A stretch of 64,000 bases of DNA from NCBI GenBank assembly GCA_002412795.1, contig DHVS01000028.1, forward strand, positions 29,134 to 93,133. Direction: 5' to 3'. The stretch's first letter is position 1; the number at the start of each line of letters is the position of its first letter. Shown here in pieces: positions 1-8,592 of the stretch. Made by a program: the position numbers and the translations under genes. Source of the DNA: a bacterium UBP2_UBA5202. GTDB taxonomy: Bacteria; Edwardsbacteria; AC1; EtOH8. Under the pieces are notes generated by a model. That model was not told the DNA's origin. It worked only from the letters and a program-made list of their open reading frames with translations, and made no database searches.

Positions 1-1062
1 GATCACGCCAGCGATCCGGGGCTTCTTGGCCGAGCCGTAAAGGGCCGAGCGGACCTCGGTGAACACCGGGCCACCGAAGCCGCCGATGGAGTCGGAGCGG
101 TCCAGCACCGCCACCGTCTGGATGTTCTCCAGGGCCCTGGCGATCTCCTCGGCCGGGAAGGGACGGAAGACGCGGATCTTCAGCAGTCCGGCCTTGACCC
201 CCTGCTTGCGCAGCTTATCGATGACCACCTTGGCGGTGCCGCAGGTGGAGCCCAAAGCCACGATGGCCAATTCGGCGTCGTCCAGCTGGTATTTCTCGAT
301 CAGACCGTAATTGGTGTCGAATTTCTTCCCGAACTCGGCGCCCACTTCCTTGATGACCTTGAGGGCGTTGTTCTGGGCGTCCACCATGGCCCGGCGATGC
401 TCAAAATAGTAGTCGGTCAGGTTGATGGCCCCCACGGTGTAGGGCTTCTTGATGTCTAAAAGATGCATCATGGGATCGTACTTGCCGATGAAGCTCTGGA
501 CCTCGGCATCGGGCAGGGTGTCTATCCGCTCCATGCCGTGGGAGATGATGAAGCCGTCGGTGGTGACCATCACCGGCAGGCGGACGTCCCTGTGTTCGGC
601 TATCCGCATGGCCTGGATCATGCTGTCATAGGCCTCCTGGGCGTTCTCGGAGAAGATGTGGATCCAGCCAGCGTCGCGGCAGCCCATGGTGTCGGAGTGG
701 TCGCAGTGGATGTTGATGGGGGCCGCCAGCGCCCGGTTGACGTCGGCCATCACGATGGGCAGGCGCAGCCCGGCGGCGATGTAGATCATCTCGTACATCA
801 GGGCCAGGCCCTGGGAGCTGGTGCCGGTCATGGTCCGGGCCCCGGCCGCGCAGGAGCCGATGCAGGCCGACATGGCCGAATGCTCGGACTCCACCGCCAC
901 GAACTCGGTCTTGACCTCGCCGTCGGCCACGTACTGGGAAAATATCTGGACTATCTCGGTGGCCGGGGTGATGGGATAGGCGGCCACCACGTCGGGATTG
1001 ATCTGCTTCATGGCCAGGGCCATGGCTTCGTTGCCGGTCTTGGCCAGTATTGTCTTCTGCAT
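1..1062 (-). CDS. porA: 2-oxoacid:ferredoxin oxidoreductase (pyruvate synthase) alpha subunit, 3' part outside window
   Basis: Alpha subunit of pyruvate:ferredoxin oxidoreductase (or a close 2-oxoacid relative), which with the other subunits oxidises 2-oxoacids plus CoA to acyl-CoA, CO2 and reduced ferredoxin in the cytoplasm. The frame is open from the ATG at 1062 to the window edge (about 354 codons). It begins MQKTILAKTGNEAMALA and continues with AYPITPATEI, a conserved alpha-subunit motif, then VESEHSAMSACIG and TGTSSQGLALM, all typical of the family. It starts one base after the porD stop, and a GGAGGTCAAAT stretch just upstream is a good ribosome site. The C-terminus and the beta subunit (porB), expected next, lie outside the window. 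Pyruvate is the likely substrate, but 2-oxoisovalerate or another oxoacid cannot be excluded. Confidence 0.93.
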   Translation of the reverse strand, partial: MQKTILAKTGNEAMALAMKQINPDVVAAYPITPATEIVQIFSQYVADGEVKTEFVAVESEHSAMSACIGSCAAGARTMTGTSSQGLALMYEMIYIAAGLRLPIVMADVNRALAAPINIHCDHSDTMGCRDAGWIHIFSENAQEAYDSMIQAMRIAEHRDVRLPVMVTTDGFIISHGMERIDTLPDAEVQSFIGKYDPMMHLLDIKKPYTVGAINLTDYYFEHRRAMVDAQNNALKVIKEVGAEFGKKFDTNYGLIEKYQLDDAELAIVALGSTCGTAKVVIDKLRKQGVKAGLLKIRVFRPFPAEEIARALENIQTVAVLDRSDSIGGFGGPVFTEVRSALYGSAKKPRIAGVI

Positions 1063-1063
1063 G

Positions 1064-1360
1064 CTATTTGACCTCCTCTTCCATGACGATGGCCTTGACC
1101 TTCTTCTTGCCCGGACACTCGTGGGCGCATATACCGCAGCCCTTGCAGTGGTCCAGGTTAAAGCCTGTCACCTGGCCGTCCTTTAGGATGACGGCGGAAT
1201 CTGGGCAGTAGACCCAGCAGAACAGGCACTGGATGCAGTTCTCGGGATGATACACCGGCCGGGAGCTTCTCCAGTCCCCGGTCTTGAAATCCACGGCGGT
1301 GCCGCTTTTTTCTATATTGCCGCCCAGGGCCAGTTCTTTGTATTTTTTCAATTCGCTCAT
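1064..1360 (-). CDS. porD: 2-oxoacid:ferredoxin oxidoreductase delta subunit (2x[4Fe-4S] ferredoxin)
   Basis: Small electron-transfer subunit of the por complex, 98 aa. Two ferredoxin cysteine clusters are visible: CIQCLFCWVYCP (about residues 42-53) and CKGCGICAHECP (about 73-84), each able to hold a [4Fe-4S] cluster. Electrons from the thiamine-pyrophosphate site would pass through it to external ferredoxin. The start ATG overlaps the end of porC by 4 bases, so the two are translationally coupled, and porA begins immediately downstream. Length and cysteine spacing match PorD of four-subunit enzymes. Confidence 0.93.
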   Translation of the reverse strand: MSELKKYKELALGGNIEKSGTAVDFKTGDWRSSRPVYHPENCIQCLFCWVYCPDSAVILKDGQVTGFNLDHCKGCGICAHECPGKKKVKAIVMEEEVK

Positions 1361-1923
1361 GCCGACTTTACCTCCTCTGCCGCCCGCTTCATGGATTGGA
1401 TGTTGCCCTCTATCACCTCCGGCCGGTGGGCGAATTTCTTGGCCAGCTTCTTTTCGGTGTCCTCCATCATGCTCTTGAAATCCAGCACCCCGGTGATCTT
1501 CACCAGGGCCGCCAGCATGGGGGTGTTGGGGATGTTCTTGCCGATGGTCTCCTCGGATATTTTGGAGGCGTCCACTGTGAATATTTTTCCGTCGAACTTG
1601 ACGGATTTCTTGATCTCCACCGCATCCAGGCCGGTGTTGATGATCAGCATTCCGTCCGGCCCCAGGCCCGCGGTGACGTTGACCGAAGCCATCAGGGTGG
1701 GATCCAGCACCACCACCACCTTGGGTGATTTGACCGGGCAGTGCATCAGGATGGGCTGTTCATCGATGCGGTTGAATGATTGCACCGGGGCGCCCATCCG
1801 CTCCGGTCCGTACTCGGGAAAGGCCTGTACATACTTGCCGGCCGACAATGCGGCGTCGGCCAGTAACAGGGCCGCGGTCTTGGCTCCCTGACCGCCCCGT
1901 CCATGCCATCTGATCTCGATCAT
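1357..1923 (-). CDS. porC: 2-oxoacid:ferredoxin oxidoreductase gamma subunit
   Basis: First gene of the por operon, 188 aa. It begins MIEIRWHGRGGQGAKTAALLL, the conserved GRGGQG motif of gamma subunits, and continues with FPEYGPERMGAPVQSF, also diagnostic. The gamma subunit contributes to CoA binding and assembly of the four-subunit enzyme. The order gamma-delta-alpha is the usual gene order for archaeal and anaerobic bacterial enzymes. A GGAG lies about 11 bases before the ATG. A strong promoter sits 77-105 bases upstream. Confidence 0.93.
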   Translation of the reverse strand: MIEIRWHGRGGQGAKTAALLLADAALSAGKYVQAFPEYGPERMGAPVQSFNRIDEQPILMHCPVKSPKVVVVLDPTLMASVNVTAGLGPDGMLIINTGLDAVEIKKSVKFDGKIFTVDASKISEETIGKNIPNTPMLAALVKITGVLDFKSMMEDTEKKLAKKFAHRPEVIEGNIQSMKRAAEEVKSA

Positions 1924-1999
1924 TTTATATTGATAACTCCTATAAATTGCAGAGGGATAAAAAAATGCCCCCAGGCTAAAAATGCCAAAGTAAATAGTT

Positions 2000-2028
2000 A
2001 GTATAGCTCAAAAAATGGTAAAAGTCAA
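2000..2028 (-). promoter_or_regulatory. Predicted sigma70-type promoter of the por operon
   Basis: On the minus strand a -35 box TTGACT (2023-2028) and a -10 box TATACT (2000-2005) are separated by exactly 17 bases. They point at porC, about 77 bases downstream. The fit to the housekeeping consensus is 5/6 in each box. Confidence 0.6.
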
Positions 2029-2083
2029 ATACTTTTTGCTTATGTATGGGGATACCCCGGGGCATAGACCGGACAAAGGCATA

Positions 2084-2191
2084 ATGGGACACGGATTAAC
2101 ACGGATTTTCTTATATACCTCTCCCACTAAAACCACGAAAGGGAATAAAATATAGTGATTTTTTTGAAAATGGTTTAGTGTTTTTCGTGGG
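2084..2191. repeat. Dispersed intergenic repeat: CACGGATTAACACGGATT motif plus imperfect inverted repeat of the CCCACTAAAA...CGTGGG family
   Basis: A CACGGATTAACACGGATT-type motif (around 2091-2110) is followed by an imperfect inverted repeat: CCCACTAAAACCACGAAA (2123-2140) and TTTAGTGTTTTTCGTGGG (2174-2191). A second copy of the inverted repeat, with similar spacing, occurs at 47101-47163. Here the right arm overlaps the last codons and stop of the TPR gene, supplying its C-terminal THEKH. Confidence 0.55.
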
Positions 2192-3470
2192 TAGCCGGAT
2201 AACCTTCCAGTTCCTCCAACTTTTCCCGGTTGTCAGAATTGGGAGCAGTCCGGCACAGTTCCCGGTAGAGCTCCAGGGCCGCTTGTTTGCGGACTTCGTT
2301 CCCGGTCAGTTTGAAAAGTTCATAGATGATCCGGGCCTGATCTTTGGGCAGCCGGTATTCGTCCAGCAGGCCTTCCATTTGCCTGACTCCTTCCGGCTTA
2401 TCTTCAACCGAAGCCAGTTTGGCCTGCAGCATGCGGCATTTGAAGACGGTGTCGCTTTTCCCCAGGGCCCGGGCGGTCTCATGCGCCTGGCGGCAGCTGG
2501 TATCTGACTCGGGGTAAAGTCCCATCTGGTAAAGCAGCTCGGCCTGCTCCTCCAGGAATATCGCCAGATAGTATTTCAGGTTGATCTCCCGGGCCAGAGC
2601 CACTGACCGTTCAAAGCTCTCCCTGGCCTGCCGGAGGTCCTCGGTGATCCGTTGTAGGTTGGCCAGGTGGCTCAGGCTGATGCTCAGCCCCTTTTTATCG
2701 CCCAGTTCCCGGGCTATGGCCAGCCGCTGTTCTATTATCTCCCGGCTTTTGCTGTAATCCTTCTGCTCCAGATAAATGACCGCCATGTTGCCCAGGGCCA
2801 CGCTCAGGACATATTTGTCGCCTATCAGTTCCGCCCATTCGGCCTGGCGGTTCCAGCACTCGGCGGCCTTTTGGGGTTCCCCCTGCGAGTTGTATATCCA
2901 GCCGATGTTCCCCATGCTGATGCTGGCGTTGAGATGGTCACCGGCCGCCTGATCCAGGGCCAGGCCCTCCTGATAGCGCTCCAGCGCCCTTTCATTATTG
3001 CCCATGTCGCCGTAAAGGTTGCCCAGGTTGTTCAGGGCTATTGAAATGTCATACCGGCTGTTCTGCTTCCTCCCCAGTTCCAGCGACCTTTCGAAGCATT
3101 CCAGAGCCTGCGGGTATTTCCCCTGCCGGCTGTGGATGTTGCCGATTTTATTCAGCACCGCGCCCAGCTTCCCCTCCTGGCCGGTTCGGAGGAAATGGTC
3201 CCGGGCCTGGGACAACAGCTCCAGCGGCCGGACATCGTCGCCCTTTTTGTGAAGCATCCAGCCCAGCTTGGTCCGGCACTCGGCCATGGCCTCCTTGTTT
3301 TGGGCCTTATCGGCCGTATCCAATCCGGCGGCAAACAGCGCCCCGGCCGCATCCCATTGGCCGGTCAGCTCCAGCACCTCTCCTTTTTTGATCAGTACCT
3401 GGTGGGGGTGGAAGGAGCTTGAGCCTCTCGGCACTTCAAACCATAATATTTTAAGCGGGTGTTTATGCAA
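2175..3470 (-). CDS. Tetratricopeptide repeat protein (possibly N-terminally truncated)
   Basis: 431 aa made almost entirely of TPR units of about 40 residues, for example AVLNKIGNIHSRQGKYPQAL, IALNNLGNLYGDMGNNERAL and ISMGNIGWIYNSQGEPQKAA. It is probably a protein-protein scaffold. No signal peptide, enzyme domain or transmembrane helix is visible. The start is unclear: the listed start is TTG, and the same frame stays open upstream to a TAA at 3534-3536 without an ATG. The first 25 residues do not look like TPR. In related organisms such TPR stretches often form the C-terminal half of larger signalling proteins, so this may be a remnant. The C-terminus overlaps a dispersed repeat. Confidence 0.7.
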   Translation of the reverse strand: MHKHPLKILWFEVPRGSSSFHPHQVLIKKGEVLELTGQWDAAGALFAAGLDTADKAQNKEAMAECRTKLGWMLHKKGDDVRPLELLSQARDHFLRTGQEGKLGAVLNKIGNIHSRQGKYPQALECFERSLELGRKQNSRYDISIALNNLGNLYGDMGNNERALERYQEGLALDQAAGDHLNASISMGNIGWIYNSQGEPQKAAECWNRQAEWAELIGDKYVLSVALGNMAVIYLEQKDYSKSREIIEQRLAIARELGDKKGLSISLSHLANLQRITEDLRQARESFERSVALAREINLKYYLAIFLEEQAELLYQMGLYPESDTSCRQAHETARALGKSDTVFKCRMLQAKLASVEDKPEGVRQMEGLLDEYRLPKDQARIIYELFKLTGNEVRKQAALELYRELCRTAPNSDNREKLEELEGYPATHEKH

Positions 3471-3814
3471 GGCTTGAACAAATTTGATGTTTGAGGGTAT
3501 TGAGATACCATTCTGACTTTTAAATATACCACTTTAAACTTTTACATGCAATAAAAATATCGCTTTCATCCGCCAAATAATCTTGATAATTGATAGCGGT
3601 TATGTTATACTGAATATTTGGATATTTGTTATTGTTCAGCCACAAAGCATGCCCTGAGTGAGTAGAACGAAAGGGTCACAAAGGCACTAAGATACTGGGC
3701 AATTCCACTATAGAATAAACGCACGTATATAGTTCATCCTTTGAGACTTGGTGTCTTAGCGGCTCCGAATGGTTACGAAAATCAACCAATAATTCACGGG
3801 AGAATCACTATCCC
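3471..3814. other. 344-bp gene-free region: promoter-like boxes and nested dispersed repeats upstream of tldD
   Basis: On the plus strand TTGATA (3583-3588) and TATACT (3606-3611) are spaced by 17 bases and form a plausible promoter for tldD. Between it and the gene lies a dispersed repeat. The left part (3638-3696) reads CAGCCACAAAG ... TCACAAAGGCACTAAGA, and the right part (about 3738-3767) reads CTTTGAGACTTGGTGTCTTA. A related element is at 52495-52581. A block containing CCTGAGTGAGTAGAACGAAA interrupts the left part, as though a second element had inserted into the first. No open frame with coding character was seen. Confidence 0.5.
3583..3611 (+). promoter_or_regulatory. Predicted promoter upstream of tldD
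   Basis: TTGATA, a 17-base spacer, then TATACT. It lies about 200 bases before the tldD ATG, with a dispersed repeat in the leader. Confidence 0.45.
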
Positions 3815-5254
3815 ATGAAAAACTTTGCCCAAAAAGTCCTGGCGGCCCTTCCTTCCAAAGGTTTGGATTATGCCGATGTCCGGGTGACCGGCCAGACCAG
3901 CGAGAACATTTCCACCAAGAACGGCAGCGTGGAGGCTGTCACCAAGAGCTCCGATTCCGGTTTCGGGCTCCGGGTGCTGGTCAACGGCGCCTGGGGCTTC
4001 GCTTCCAGCTCCCGGCTGGAAGCGGCCGAGATCCGGAAAGTGGTAAAAGACGCCATCGAGATCGCCAAAGCCAGCGGCCTGACCAGTGTGGAAAAGGTGG
4101 AGATGTCCAGTCTGAAGCCCCAGAAGGGCAGTTATAAAACCCCGGTCAGAATCGACCCCTTCCAGGTTCCGCTGGAAAGAAAGATAGACCTGCTGTTAAA
4201 GGCCGACGCCATCATGCGCCGGAACAGGAAGGTCAAGATGGCCAAGGGCGGGCTGTGGTTCCTTAAGGGGGAAAAGGTCTTCGCCTCCACCCAGGGCACT
4301 ATGGTCAGCGAGCACCGCACCGAATCCGGCGGCGAGATCAGCGCCTTCGCCATTGAGGGTTCCCAGGTCCAGACCCGCAGCTACCCCAACATGAGCGGCG
4401 ACACCCGCCAGGCCGGCTATGAGTTCATCGAGCAGATGGACCTGGCCGGAAACGCCGAGCGCACCGCCTGCGAAGCCGCCATGCTGCTGACCGCCCCCCC
4501 CTGCCCCGCCAAAATTTCCACCATCATCATCGCCACCAACCAGCTGGCCCTGCAGGTCCACGAGTCCATCGGGCATCCCATAGAGCTGGACCGGGTCTAC
4601 GGCACCGAGGCCAGCTACGCCGGCACCAGTTTTTTGACCACCGACAAGCTGAACAAACTGAAATACGGCTCCGACATCGTCAACGTCACGGCCGACGCCA
4701 CCACCCCCGGCGGCCTGGGTACCTTCGGCTGGGATGACGAGGGCGTGCCGGCCCAGAAAGTGTCCATCATCCGGAGGGGAAAGTTCGTGGGATACCTGAC
4801 CTCGCGGGAGACCGCCCCCCGGCTTGGTTTGGCCTCGGGCGGCGCCATGCGGGCCGACGGCTGGAACCGGATCCCCCTCATCCGGATGACCAACATCAAC
4901 CTGGAGCCGGGCAGGTGGAATTACGAAGACCTGGTCGCCGACACCAAAGACGCAGTGCTGTTCGACACCACCAAGACCTGGAGCATCGACGACAAGCGCC
5001 TTAACTTTCAGTTCGCCACCGAGATCGCCTGGGAGATCAAGCACGGGAAACTGACCGGCCGGGTATTCAAGAACGCCACCTACACCGGGATCACCCCGGC
5101 CTTCTGGAACAACTGCGACGCGGTCTGCGACAAAAGGTCGTGGCACCTGTGGGGGGTGCCCAACTGCGGTAAGGGACAGCCGGGCCAAAGCGCCCACGTG
5201 GGCCACGGGGTGGCCCCGGCCCGCTTCCAGAAAGTGCAGATCGGGGTTTCCTGA
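3815..5254 (+). CDS. tldD: TldD/PmbA-family zinc metalloprotease, TldD type
   Basis: 479 aa, the usual TldD length. It carries the metal-binding HExxxH motif as HESIGH (His249, Glu250, His254), followed by PIELDRVYGTEASYAGTSFL, which is strongly conserved in TldD. A C-terminal GVPNCGKGQPGQ segment supplies the cysteine that serves as third zinc ligand in characterised TldD proteins. In E. coli TldD works with TldE (PmbA) as a heterodimer that degrades unfolded peptides and trims precursors such as microcin B17 and CcdA. No tldE/pmbA partner lies beside it here. A terminator-like hairpin follows at 5269-5300. Confidence 0.9.
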   Translation: MKNFAQKVLAALPSKGLDYADVRVTGQTSENISTKNGSVEAVTKSSDSGFGLRVLVNGAWGFASSSRLEAAEIRKVVKDAIEIAKASGLTSVEKVEMSSLKPQKGSYKTPVRIDPFQVPLERKIDLLLKADAIMRRNRKVKMAKGGLWFLKGEKVFASTQGTMVSEHRTESGGEISAFAIEGSQVQTRSYPNMSGDTRQAGYEFIEQMDLAGNAERTACEAAMLLTAPPCPAKISTIIIATNQLALQVHESIGHPIELDRVYGTEASYAGTSFLTTDKLNKLKYGSDIVNVTADATTPGGLGTFGWDDEGVPAQKVSIIRRGKFVGYLTSRETAPRLGLASGGAMRADGWNRIPLIRMTNINLEPGRWNYEDLVADTKDAVLFDTTKTWSIDDKRLNFQFATEIAWEIKHGKLTGRVFKNATYTGITPAFWNNCDAVCDKRSWHLWGVPNCGKGQPGQSAHVGHGVAPARFQKVQIGVS

Positions 5255-5268
5255 AAATAATAATTGAG

Positions 5269-5300
5269 CAACGGGTCAGTTTAATCTGACCTGTTGTTTT
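5269..5300 (+). terminator. Rho-independent terminator after tldD
   Basis: An 11-bp stem, CAACGGGTCAG / CTGACCTGTTG with one G-T pair and a 6-base loop, is followed by four T residues. Confidence 0.6.
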
Positions 5301-5306
5301 AGGCGG

Positions 5307-6896
5307 GTGAATTTGAATAACGTTATGAAAAATATCTCCAGGCTGATGCCCCGGTTCCTGGCGGCGGCCCTGCTGGTCTCAGCAGCCGGCGGCTGCGCTT
5401 ATTTCAACAGCTACTATAACGCCAAGAAGCTGTACGATTCAGGGACCCGCAGCCGCCGGGGGTTCCCCGATACCCTGGCCGCCGCCGGGGCTCATGCCTC
5501 CGCCCTGCAGCAGGCCGCCGACAAGTTTGCCGGAGTGGCAGGAAAATATCCCGGCAGCCGCTGGGCGGCCCCCAGCCTGTATTACATGGGCAACTGTTTT
5601 TTCTTTACCGGGCAGAACGAAAAAGCCCTCCGCAAGTATCAGGAGGTCTGGCAGTTCCATGGGCAGGGTAAACATGCCCCGCTGGCCCGGCTTAATTCGG
5701 CGATATTGAATTACAAACTGGGAGATTACCCCGCCGCCCTGACCGACATCCAGCTATTAAGGTCCGGAACCGATCAGAAGATCCACCGGCGGATCTCTTT
5801 TCTGGAGGCCGAGATCGCCCAGGTCTCCGGCGACTATACCCAGGCGGCCATCCTCTGGCAGAGGTTCCTGTTCAACCATCCCAAGGGCGATTTTACGGTT
5901 GACGCCAGGTTCAAATATGCCCAGTGTCTGCTGGCCCTGGGGCAACACCGCCAGGCCGGGCTGGAGTTGGAGATGCTGGCCGGAAAGCGGCTTCCCCAGA
6001 AGACAGGCTACCAGGTGAAAATGCTTTTGGCCCAAAGCTATCAGACCTCGGGCGAAACGGAAAAGGCCCTGGGAATCTATCAGTCGTTGCAAAAAAAATA
6101 CCTCCCCAACACGCCCCAGTCGGCTTTACTGGATCTTTTGATCTGCCAGATAAAAGCCCGGCAGACCGCAGACTCATCAGCCAACCAGTTGTACGCCCAA
6201 CTGGTTCAGAAGCACCCCCAAAGCCTGGCGGCCTCGGTGGCCTACTGCCGGATGGGAGAACTGCAGGAAGCCGCCCAAAATCTGGACAGCGCCAAGGCCC
6301 TGTTTACCCTGTCCAGCCGGGGAACAAGCTACGATTTCGATTACCCGGACTTTGCCGGCATCCGGGCCCTGGCCCTCAAAAAGATGGAGAACATCTCCCT
6401 GTTGGGCGGATACCGCCAGCAGCTTGATTCCGCGGAGGCCGAACAGAACGCCCAGCTGCTGTTCCTGATGGCTGAGCATTATTTATTCGGACTGAACCAG
6501 CCGGACTCGGCAGTCTCGGTGTATCTCAAGCTGGCTTCCGGCTACCCCACTTTGCCCATCGCCGCCAAATCGCTTTACGCCGCAGCCTGGACCCTGGACA
6601 AATATCACCGGGATTCCGTCCAGGTTAATAACTACCGCCTTCAACTGGTGGAGAAGTACCCCTATACCCGCTACGCCAACGCCGCCCGGATGGAGATGGG
6701 ATTGCCGCCCGACCTGGCGGTCAGCGACAGCGAGCCCACCATAGAATTCAAGCTTAAACCCAGGGCGGCCCCGGCCAAGCCCGATACCGCGGCGCCGCCG
6801 GATGAATTACAGTCAGAGCCAGGTCCCCGGGACATTCCGGCGCCGGCCATCCCGGGGCCGCCGGGCGATGATAAACTAAAATCGATAGACAGATGA
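5307..6896 (+). CDS. TPR-containing lipoprotein (BamD/YbgF-like architecture)
   Basis: 529 aa. An N-terminal signal ends in the lipobox-like VSAAGGC, with Cys30 as the predicted lipidated residue, so it is likely anchored in an outer or inner membrane facing the periplasm. Cys30 is followed by AYFNSYYNAKKLYDSG, a pattern often seen at the start of mature TPR lipoproteins. TPR-like helices fill residues about 60-450 (PSLYYMGNCFFFTGQNEKAL, SAILNYKLGDYPAALTDI), and the tail (about 465-529) is rich in Pro and Ala. The annotated start is GTG at 5307; ATG at 5325 would still give a good signal peptide. It overlaps pyrK by 4 bases. A role in envelope assembly is inferred from architecture only. Confidence 0.75.
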   Translation: MNLNNVMKNISRLMPRFLAAALLVSAAGGCAYFNSYYNAKKLYDSGTRSRRGFPDTLAAAGAHASALQQAADKFAGVAGKYPGSRWAAPSLYYMGNCFFFTGQNEKALRKYQEVWQFHGQGKHAPLARLNSAILNYKLGDYPAALTDIQLLRSGTDQKIHRRISFLEAEIAQVSGDYTQAAILWQRFLFNHPKGDFTVDARFKYAQCLLALGQHRQAGLELEMLAGKRLPQKTGYQVKMLLAQSYQTSGETEKALGIYQSLQKKYLPNTPQSALLDLLICQIKARQTADSSANQLYAQLVQKHPQSLAASVAYCRMGELQEAAQNLDSAKALFTLSSRGTSYDFDYPDFAGIRALALKKMENISLLGGYRQQLDSAEAEQNAQLLFLMAEHYLFGLNQPDSAVSVYLKLASGYPTLPIAAKSLYAAAWTLDKYHRDSVQVNNYRLQLVEKYPYTRYANAARMEMGLPPDLAVSDSEPTIEFKLKPRAAPAKPDTAAPPDELQSEPGPRDIPAPAIPGPPGDDKLKSIDR

Positions 6897-7663
6897 TGTT
6901 AGAGCAAAAAGCAACTATCACCTCCCACCAGAAGATAGCCCCCCGGGTATTCCTGATGGCCTTTGCTTCGCCGCAGATGGCCGCCCAGGCCAGTCCAGGG
7001 CAGTTCGTCCATTTAAAACCGTCCGCGCCAGGCCCCCTGTTGTTAAGACGGCCGTTCAGCATCAACCGGGTGGAGGGAAAGAACATATTCATCATGTACC
7101 GGGTGGTGGGCCGGGGCACCTCCCTCATCTCTTCCCTGCCCAAGGGGACGGAGATTGATGTGCTGGGGCCGTTGGGAAACGGATTTGAGATCAGCCGGAA
7201 ATACCAAGAGCATGTGCTTCTGGCCGGGGGCATGGGCCTGGCCCCGATGCAGTTCCTGGCCGGCCGGTTGAAGGCCATGAAGCTGGAGTCACGGTTTTTT
7301 TACGGATGCTCCTGTAAAAAAGAACTTTTGCCCTGCCCAACTCCCGGCAAGGTCATCGCCACCGATGACGGCAGCTGCGGACACAAGGGATTTGTGACAG
7401 ATGCCTTTCTTTCCCGGATTGACAAGTTCAAAAAACCGGTGGTCTATGCCTGCGGCCCCTGGCCGATGCTCAGGCGCACGGCGCTGATCTGCCGTCAGCA
7501 CCACATCGACTGCCAGGTCTCCCTGGAGGCATTCATGGCCTGCGGAGTGGGCGCCTGCCAGGGATGCGTGGTCAAGGGGGTTAAGGAATACGTCACCGTC
7601 TGCCGCCAGGGACCGGTGTTCGACAGCCGGGAGATAGACTGGGAGCAGGAGTCCGGACTATGA
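6893..7663 (+). CDS. pyrK: Dihydroorotate dehydrogenase B, electron transfer subunit
   Basis: 256 aa FAD/[2Fe-2S] subunit that passes electrons from class 1B dihydroorotate dehydrogenase to NAD+. The ferredoxin-reductase fold shows the FAD-binding segment LLLRRPFSINRVE and the NAD-binding VLLAGGMGLAPMQFLA. The C-terminal iron-sulfur loop reads CGVGACQGCVVKG with a further Cys about 10 residues later. The stop overlaps the pyrD start by 4 bases. Together with PyrD it forms an alpha2-beta2 complex, as in Lactococcus PyrDB-PyrK. A PyrK-linked enzyme uses NAD+ instead of quinone and fits an anaerobic host. Confidence 0.92.
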   Translation: MMLEQKATITSHQKIAPRVFLMAFASPQMAAQASPGQFVHLKPSAPGPLLLRRPFSINRVEGKNIFIMYRVVGRGTSLISSLPKGTEIDVLGPLGNGFEISRKYQEHVLLAGGMGLAPMQFLAGRLKAMKLESRFFYGCSCKKELLPCPTPGKVIATDDGSCGHKGFVTDAFLSRIDKFKKPVVYACGPWPMLRRTALICRQHHIDCQVSLEAFMACGVGACQGCVVKGVKEYVTVCRQGPVFDSREIDWEQESGL

Positions 7664-8592
7664 AAGACATCAGGACAAAGAACGTGGACGTCTCGGTGGA
7701 GATCGCCGGGATCAAAATGAGGAATCCGGTGCTGGCCGCCTCCGGCACCTTCGGCTACGGGACGGAATATCTTCCACTGGTTTCCCCCGCCCTGTTCGGG
7801 GCCGTGATCACCAAAACCATCACCCTGCTGCCCCGGGCCGGAAACAAGCCGCCCCGGATCTATGAGACCCCCGGCGGAATGCTTAATTCAATCGGCCTGG
7901 CCAACGTGGGGGCGAAAAAATTTTTGGCGGAAAAACTGCCCGAGCTGCTATCCCGCCACCCGGTGGTGATCGTCAACATCGCCGGCAATACCATGGAGGA
8001 ATACGTTGAACTGGCCGGGTTGCTCAAAGGCCGGCCTGGCATCTCCGGGATCGAACTGAATATCTCCTGCCCCAACGTCAGGCAGGGGGGAGTGGCCTTC
8101 GGTTCCGATCCCGTCCAGGCCGCCAGGCTGACCGCCCTGGTTAAAAAGGCGATTGACCAGCCGCTGATCGTCAAGCTAAGCCCCAACGTGGCGGACATCG
8201 CGGCCATCGCCCGGGCGGTGGAACAGGCCGGGGCCGACGCCATCTCGCTGATCAACACCCTTTACGGCATGGCCGTGGACATCGAAAAACAGAAGCCGGT
8301 GCTGGGCAACGTCACCGGCGGTCTTTCCGGACCGGCTGTCAAACCGGTGGCCCTCTACAACGTATTCAAGGCCGGGCGGGCGGTAAAGATCCCGGTGATC
8401 GGCCTGGGCGGCATCATGAACTCTGCTGATGCGGTGGAGTTCCTGCTGGCCGGGGCGGCAGCGGTCCAGATCGGCACCGCCTCCTTTGTAAATCCCGGCA
8501 CGGTAAAAGAAATCGTGAACGGACTGAAGGATTATTGTCTTAAAAAGGGATACTCAAAAGTTTCACAGATCACGGGAAAACTTGCGCTATGA
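7660..8592 (+). CDS. pyrD: Dihydroorotate dehydrogenase B (NAD+), catalytic subunit
   Basis: 310 aa, class 1B FMN enzyme oxidising dihydroorotate to orotate, the fourth step of pyrimidine synthesis. It has the N-terminal NPVLAASGTFGYG, the catalytic-loop ELNISCPNVRQGG (the Cys is the active-site base of class 1 enzymes), KLSPNV, INTL and the FMN-phosphate motif IGLGGIMNSADAVEFLLAGA. Class 1B assignment is supported by coupling to pyrK. It also overlaps the downstream RlpA-like gene by 4 bases. Confidence 0.95.
   Translation: MKDIRTKNVDVSVEIAGIKMRNPVLAASGTFGYGTEYLPLVSPALFGAVITKTITLLPRAGNKPPRIYETPGGMLNSIGLANVGAKKFLAEKLPELLSRHPVVIVNIAGNTMEEYVELAGLLKGRPGISGIELNISCPNVRQGGVAFGSDPVQAARLTALVKKAIDQPLIVKLSPNVADIAAIARAVEQAGADAISLINTLYGMAVDIEKQKPVLGNVTGGLSGPAVKPVALYNVFKAGRAVKIPVIGLGGIMNSADAVEFLLAGAAAVQIGTASFVNPGTVKEIVNGLKDYCLKKGYSKVSQITGKLAL

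Noticed and set aside
4196..5206. Long minus-strand reading frame (336 codons) opposite tldD
   Set aside because: It is the antisense shadow of a GC-rich gene; its product is glycine/valine/alumina-type low complexity (many G, V, A, L) with no family motif, while the tldD strand has clear zinc and family motifs.
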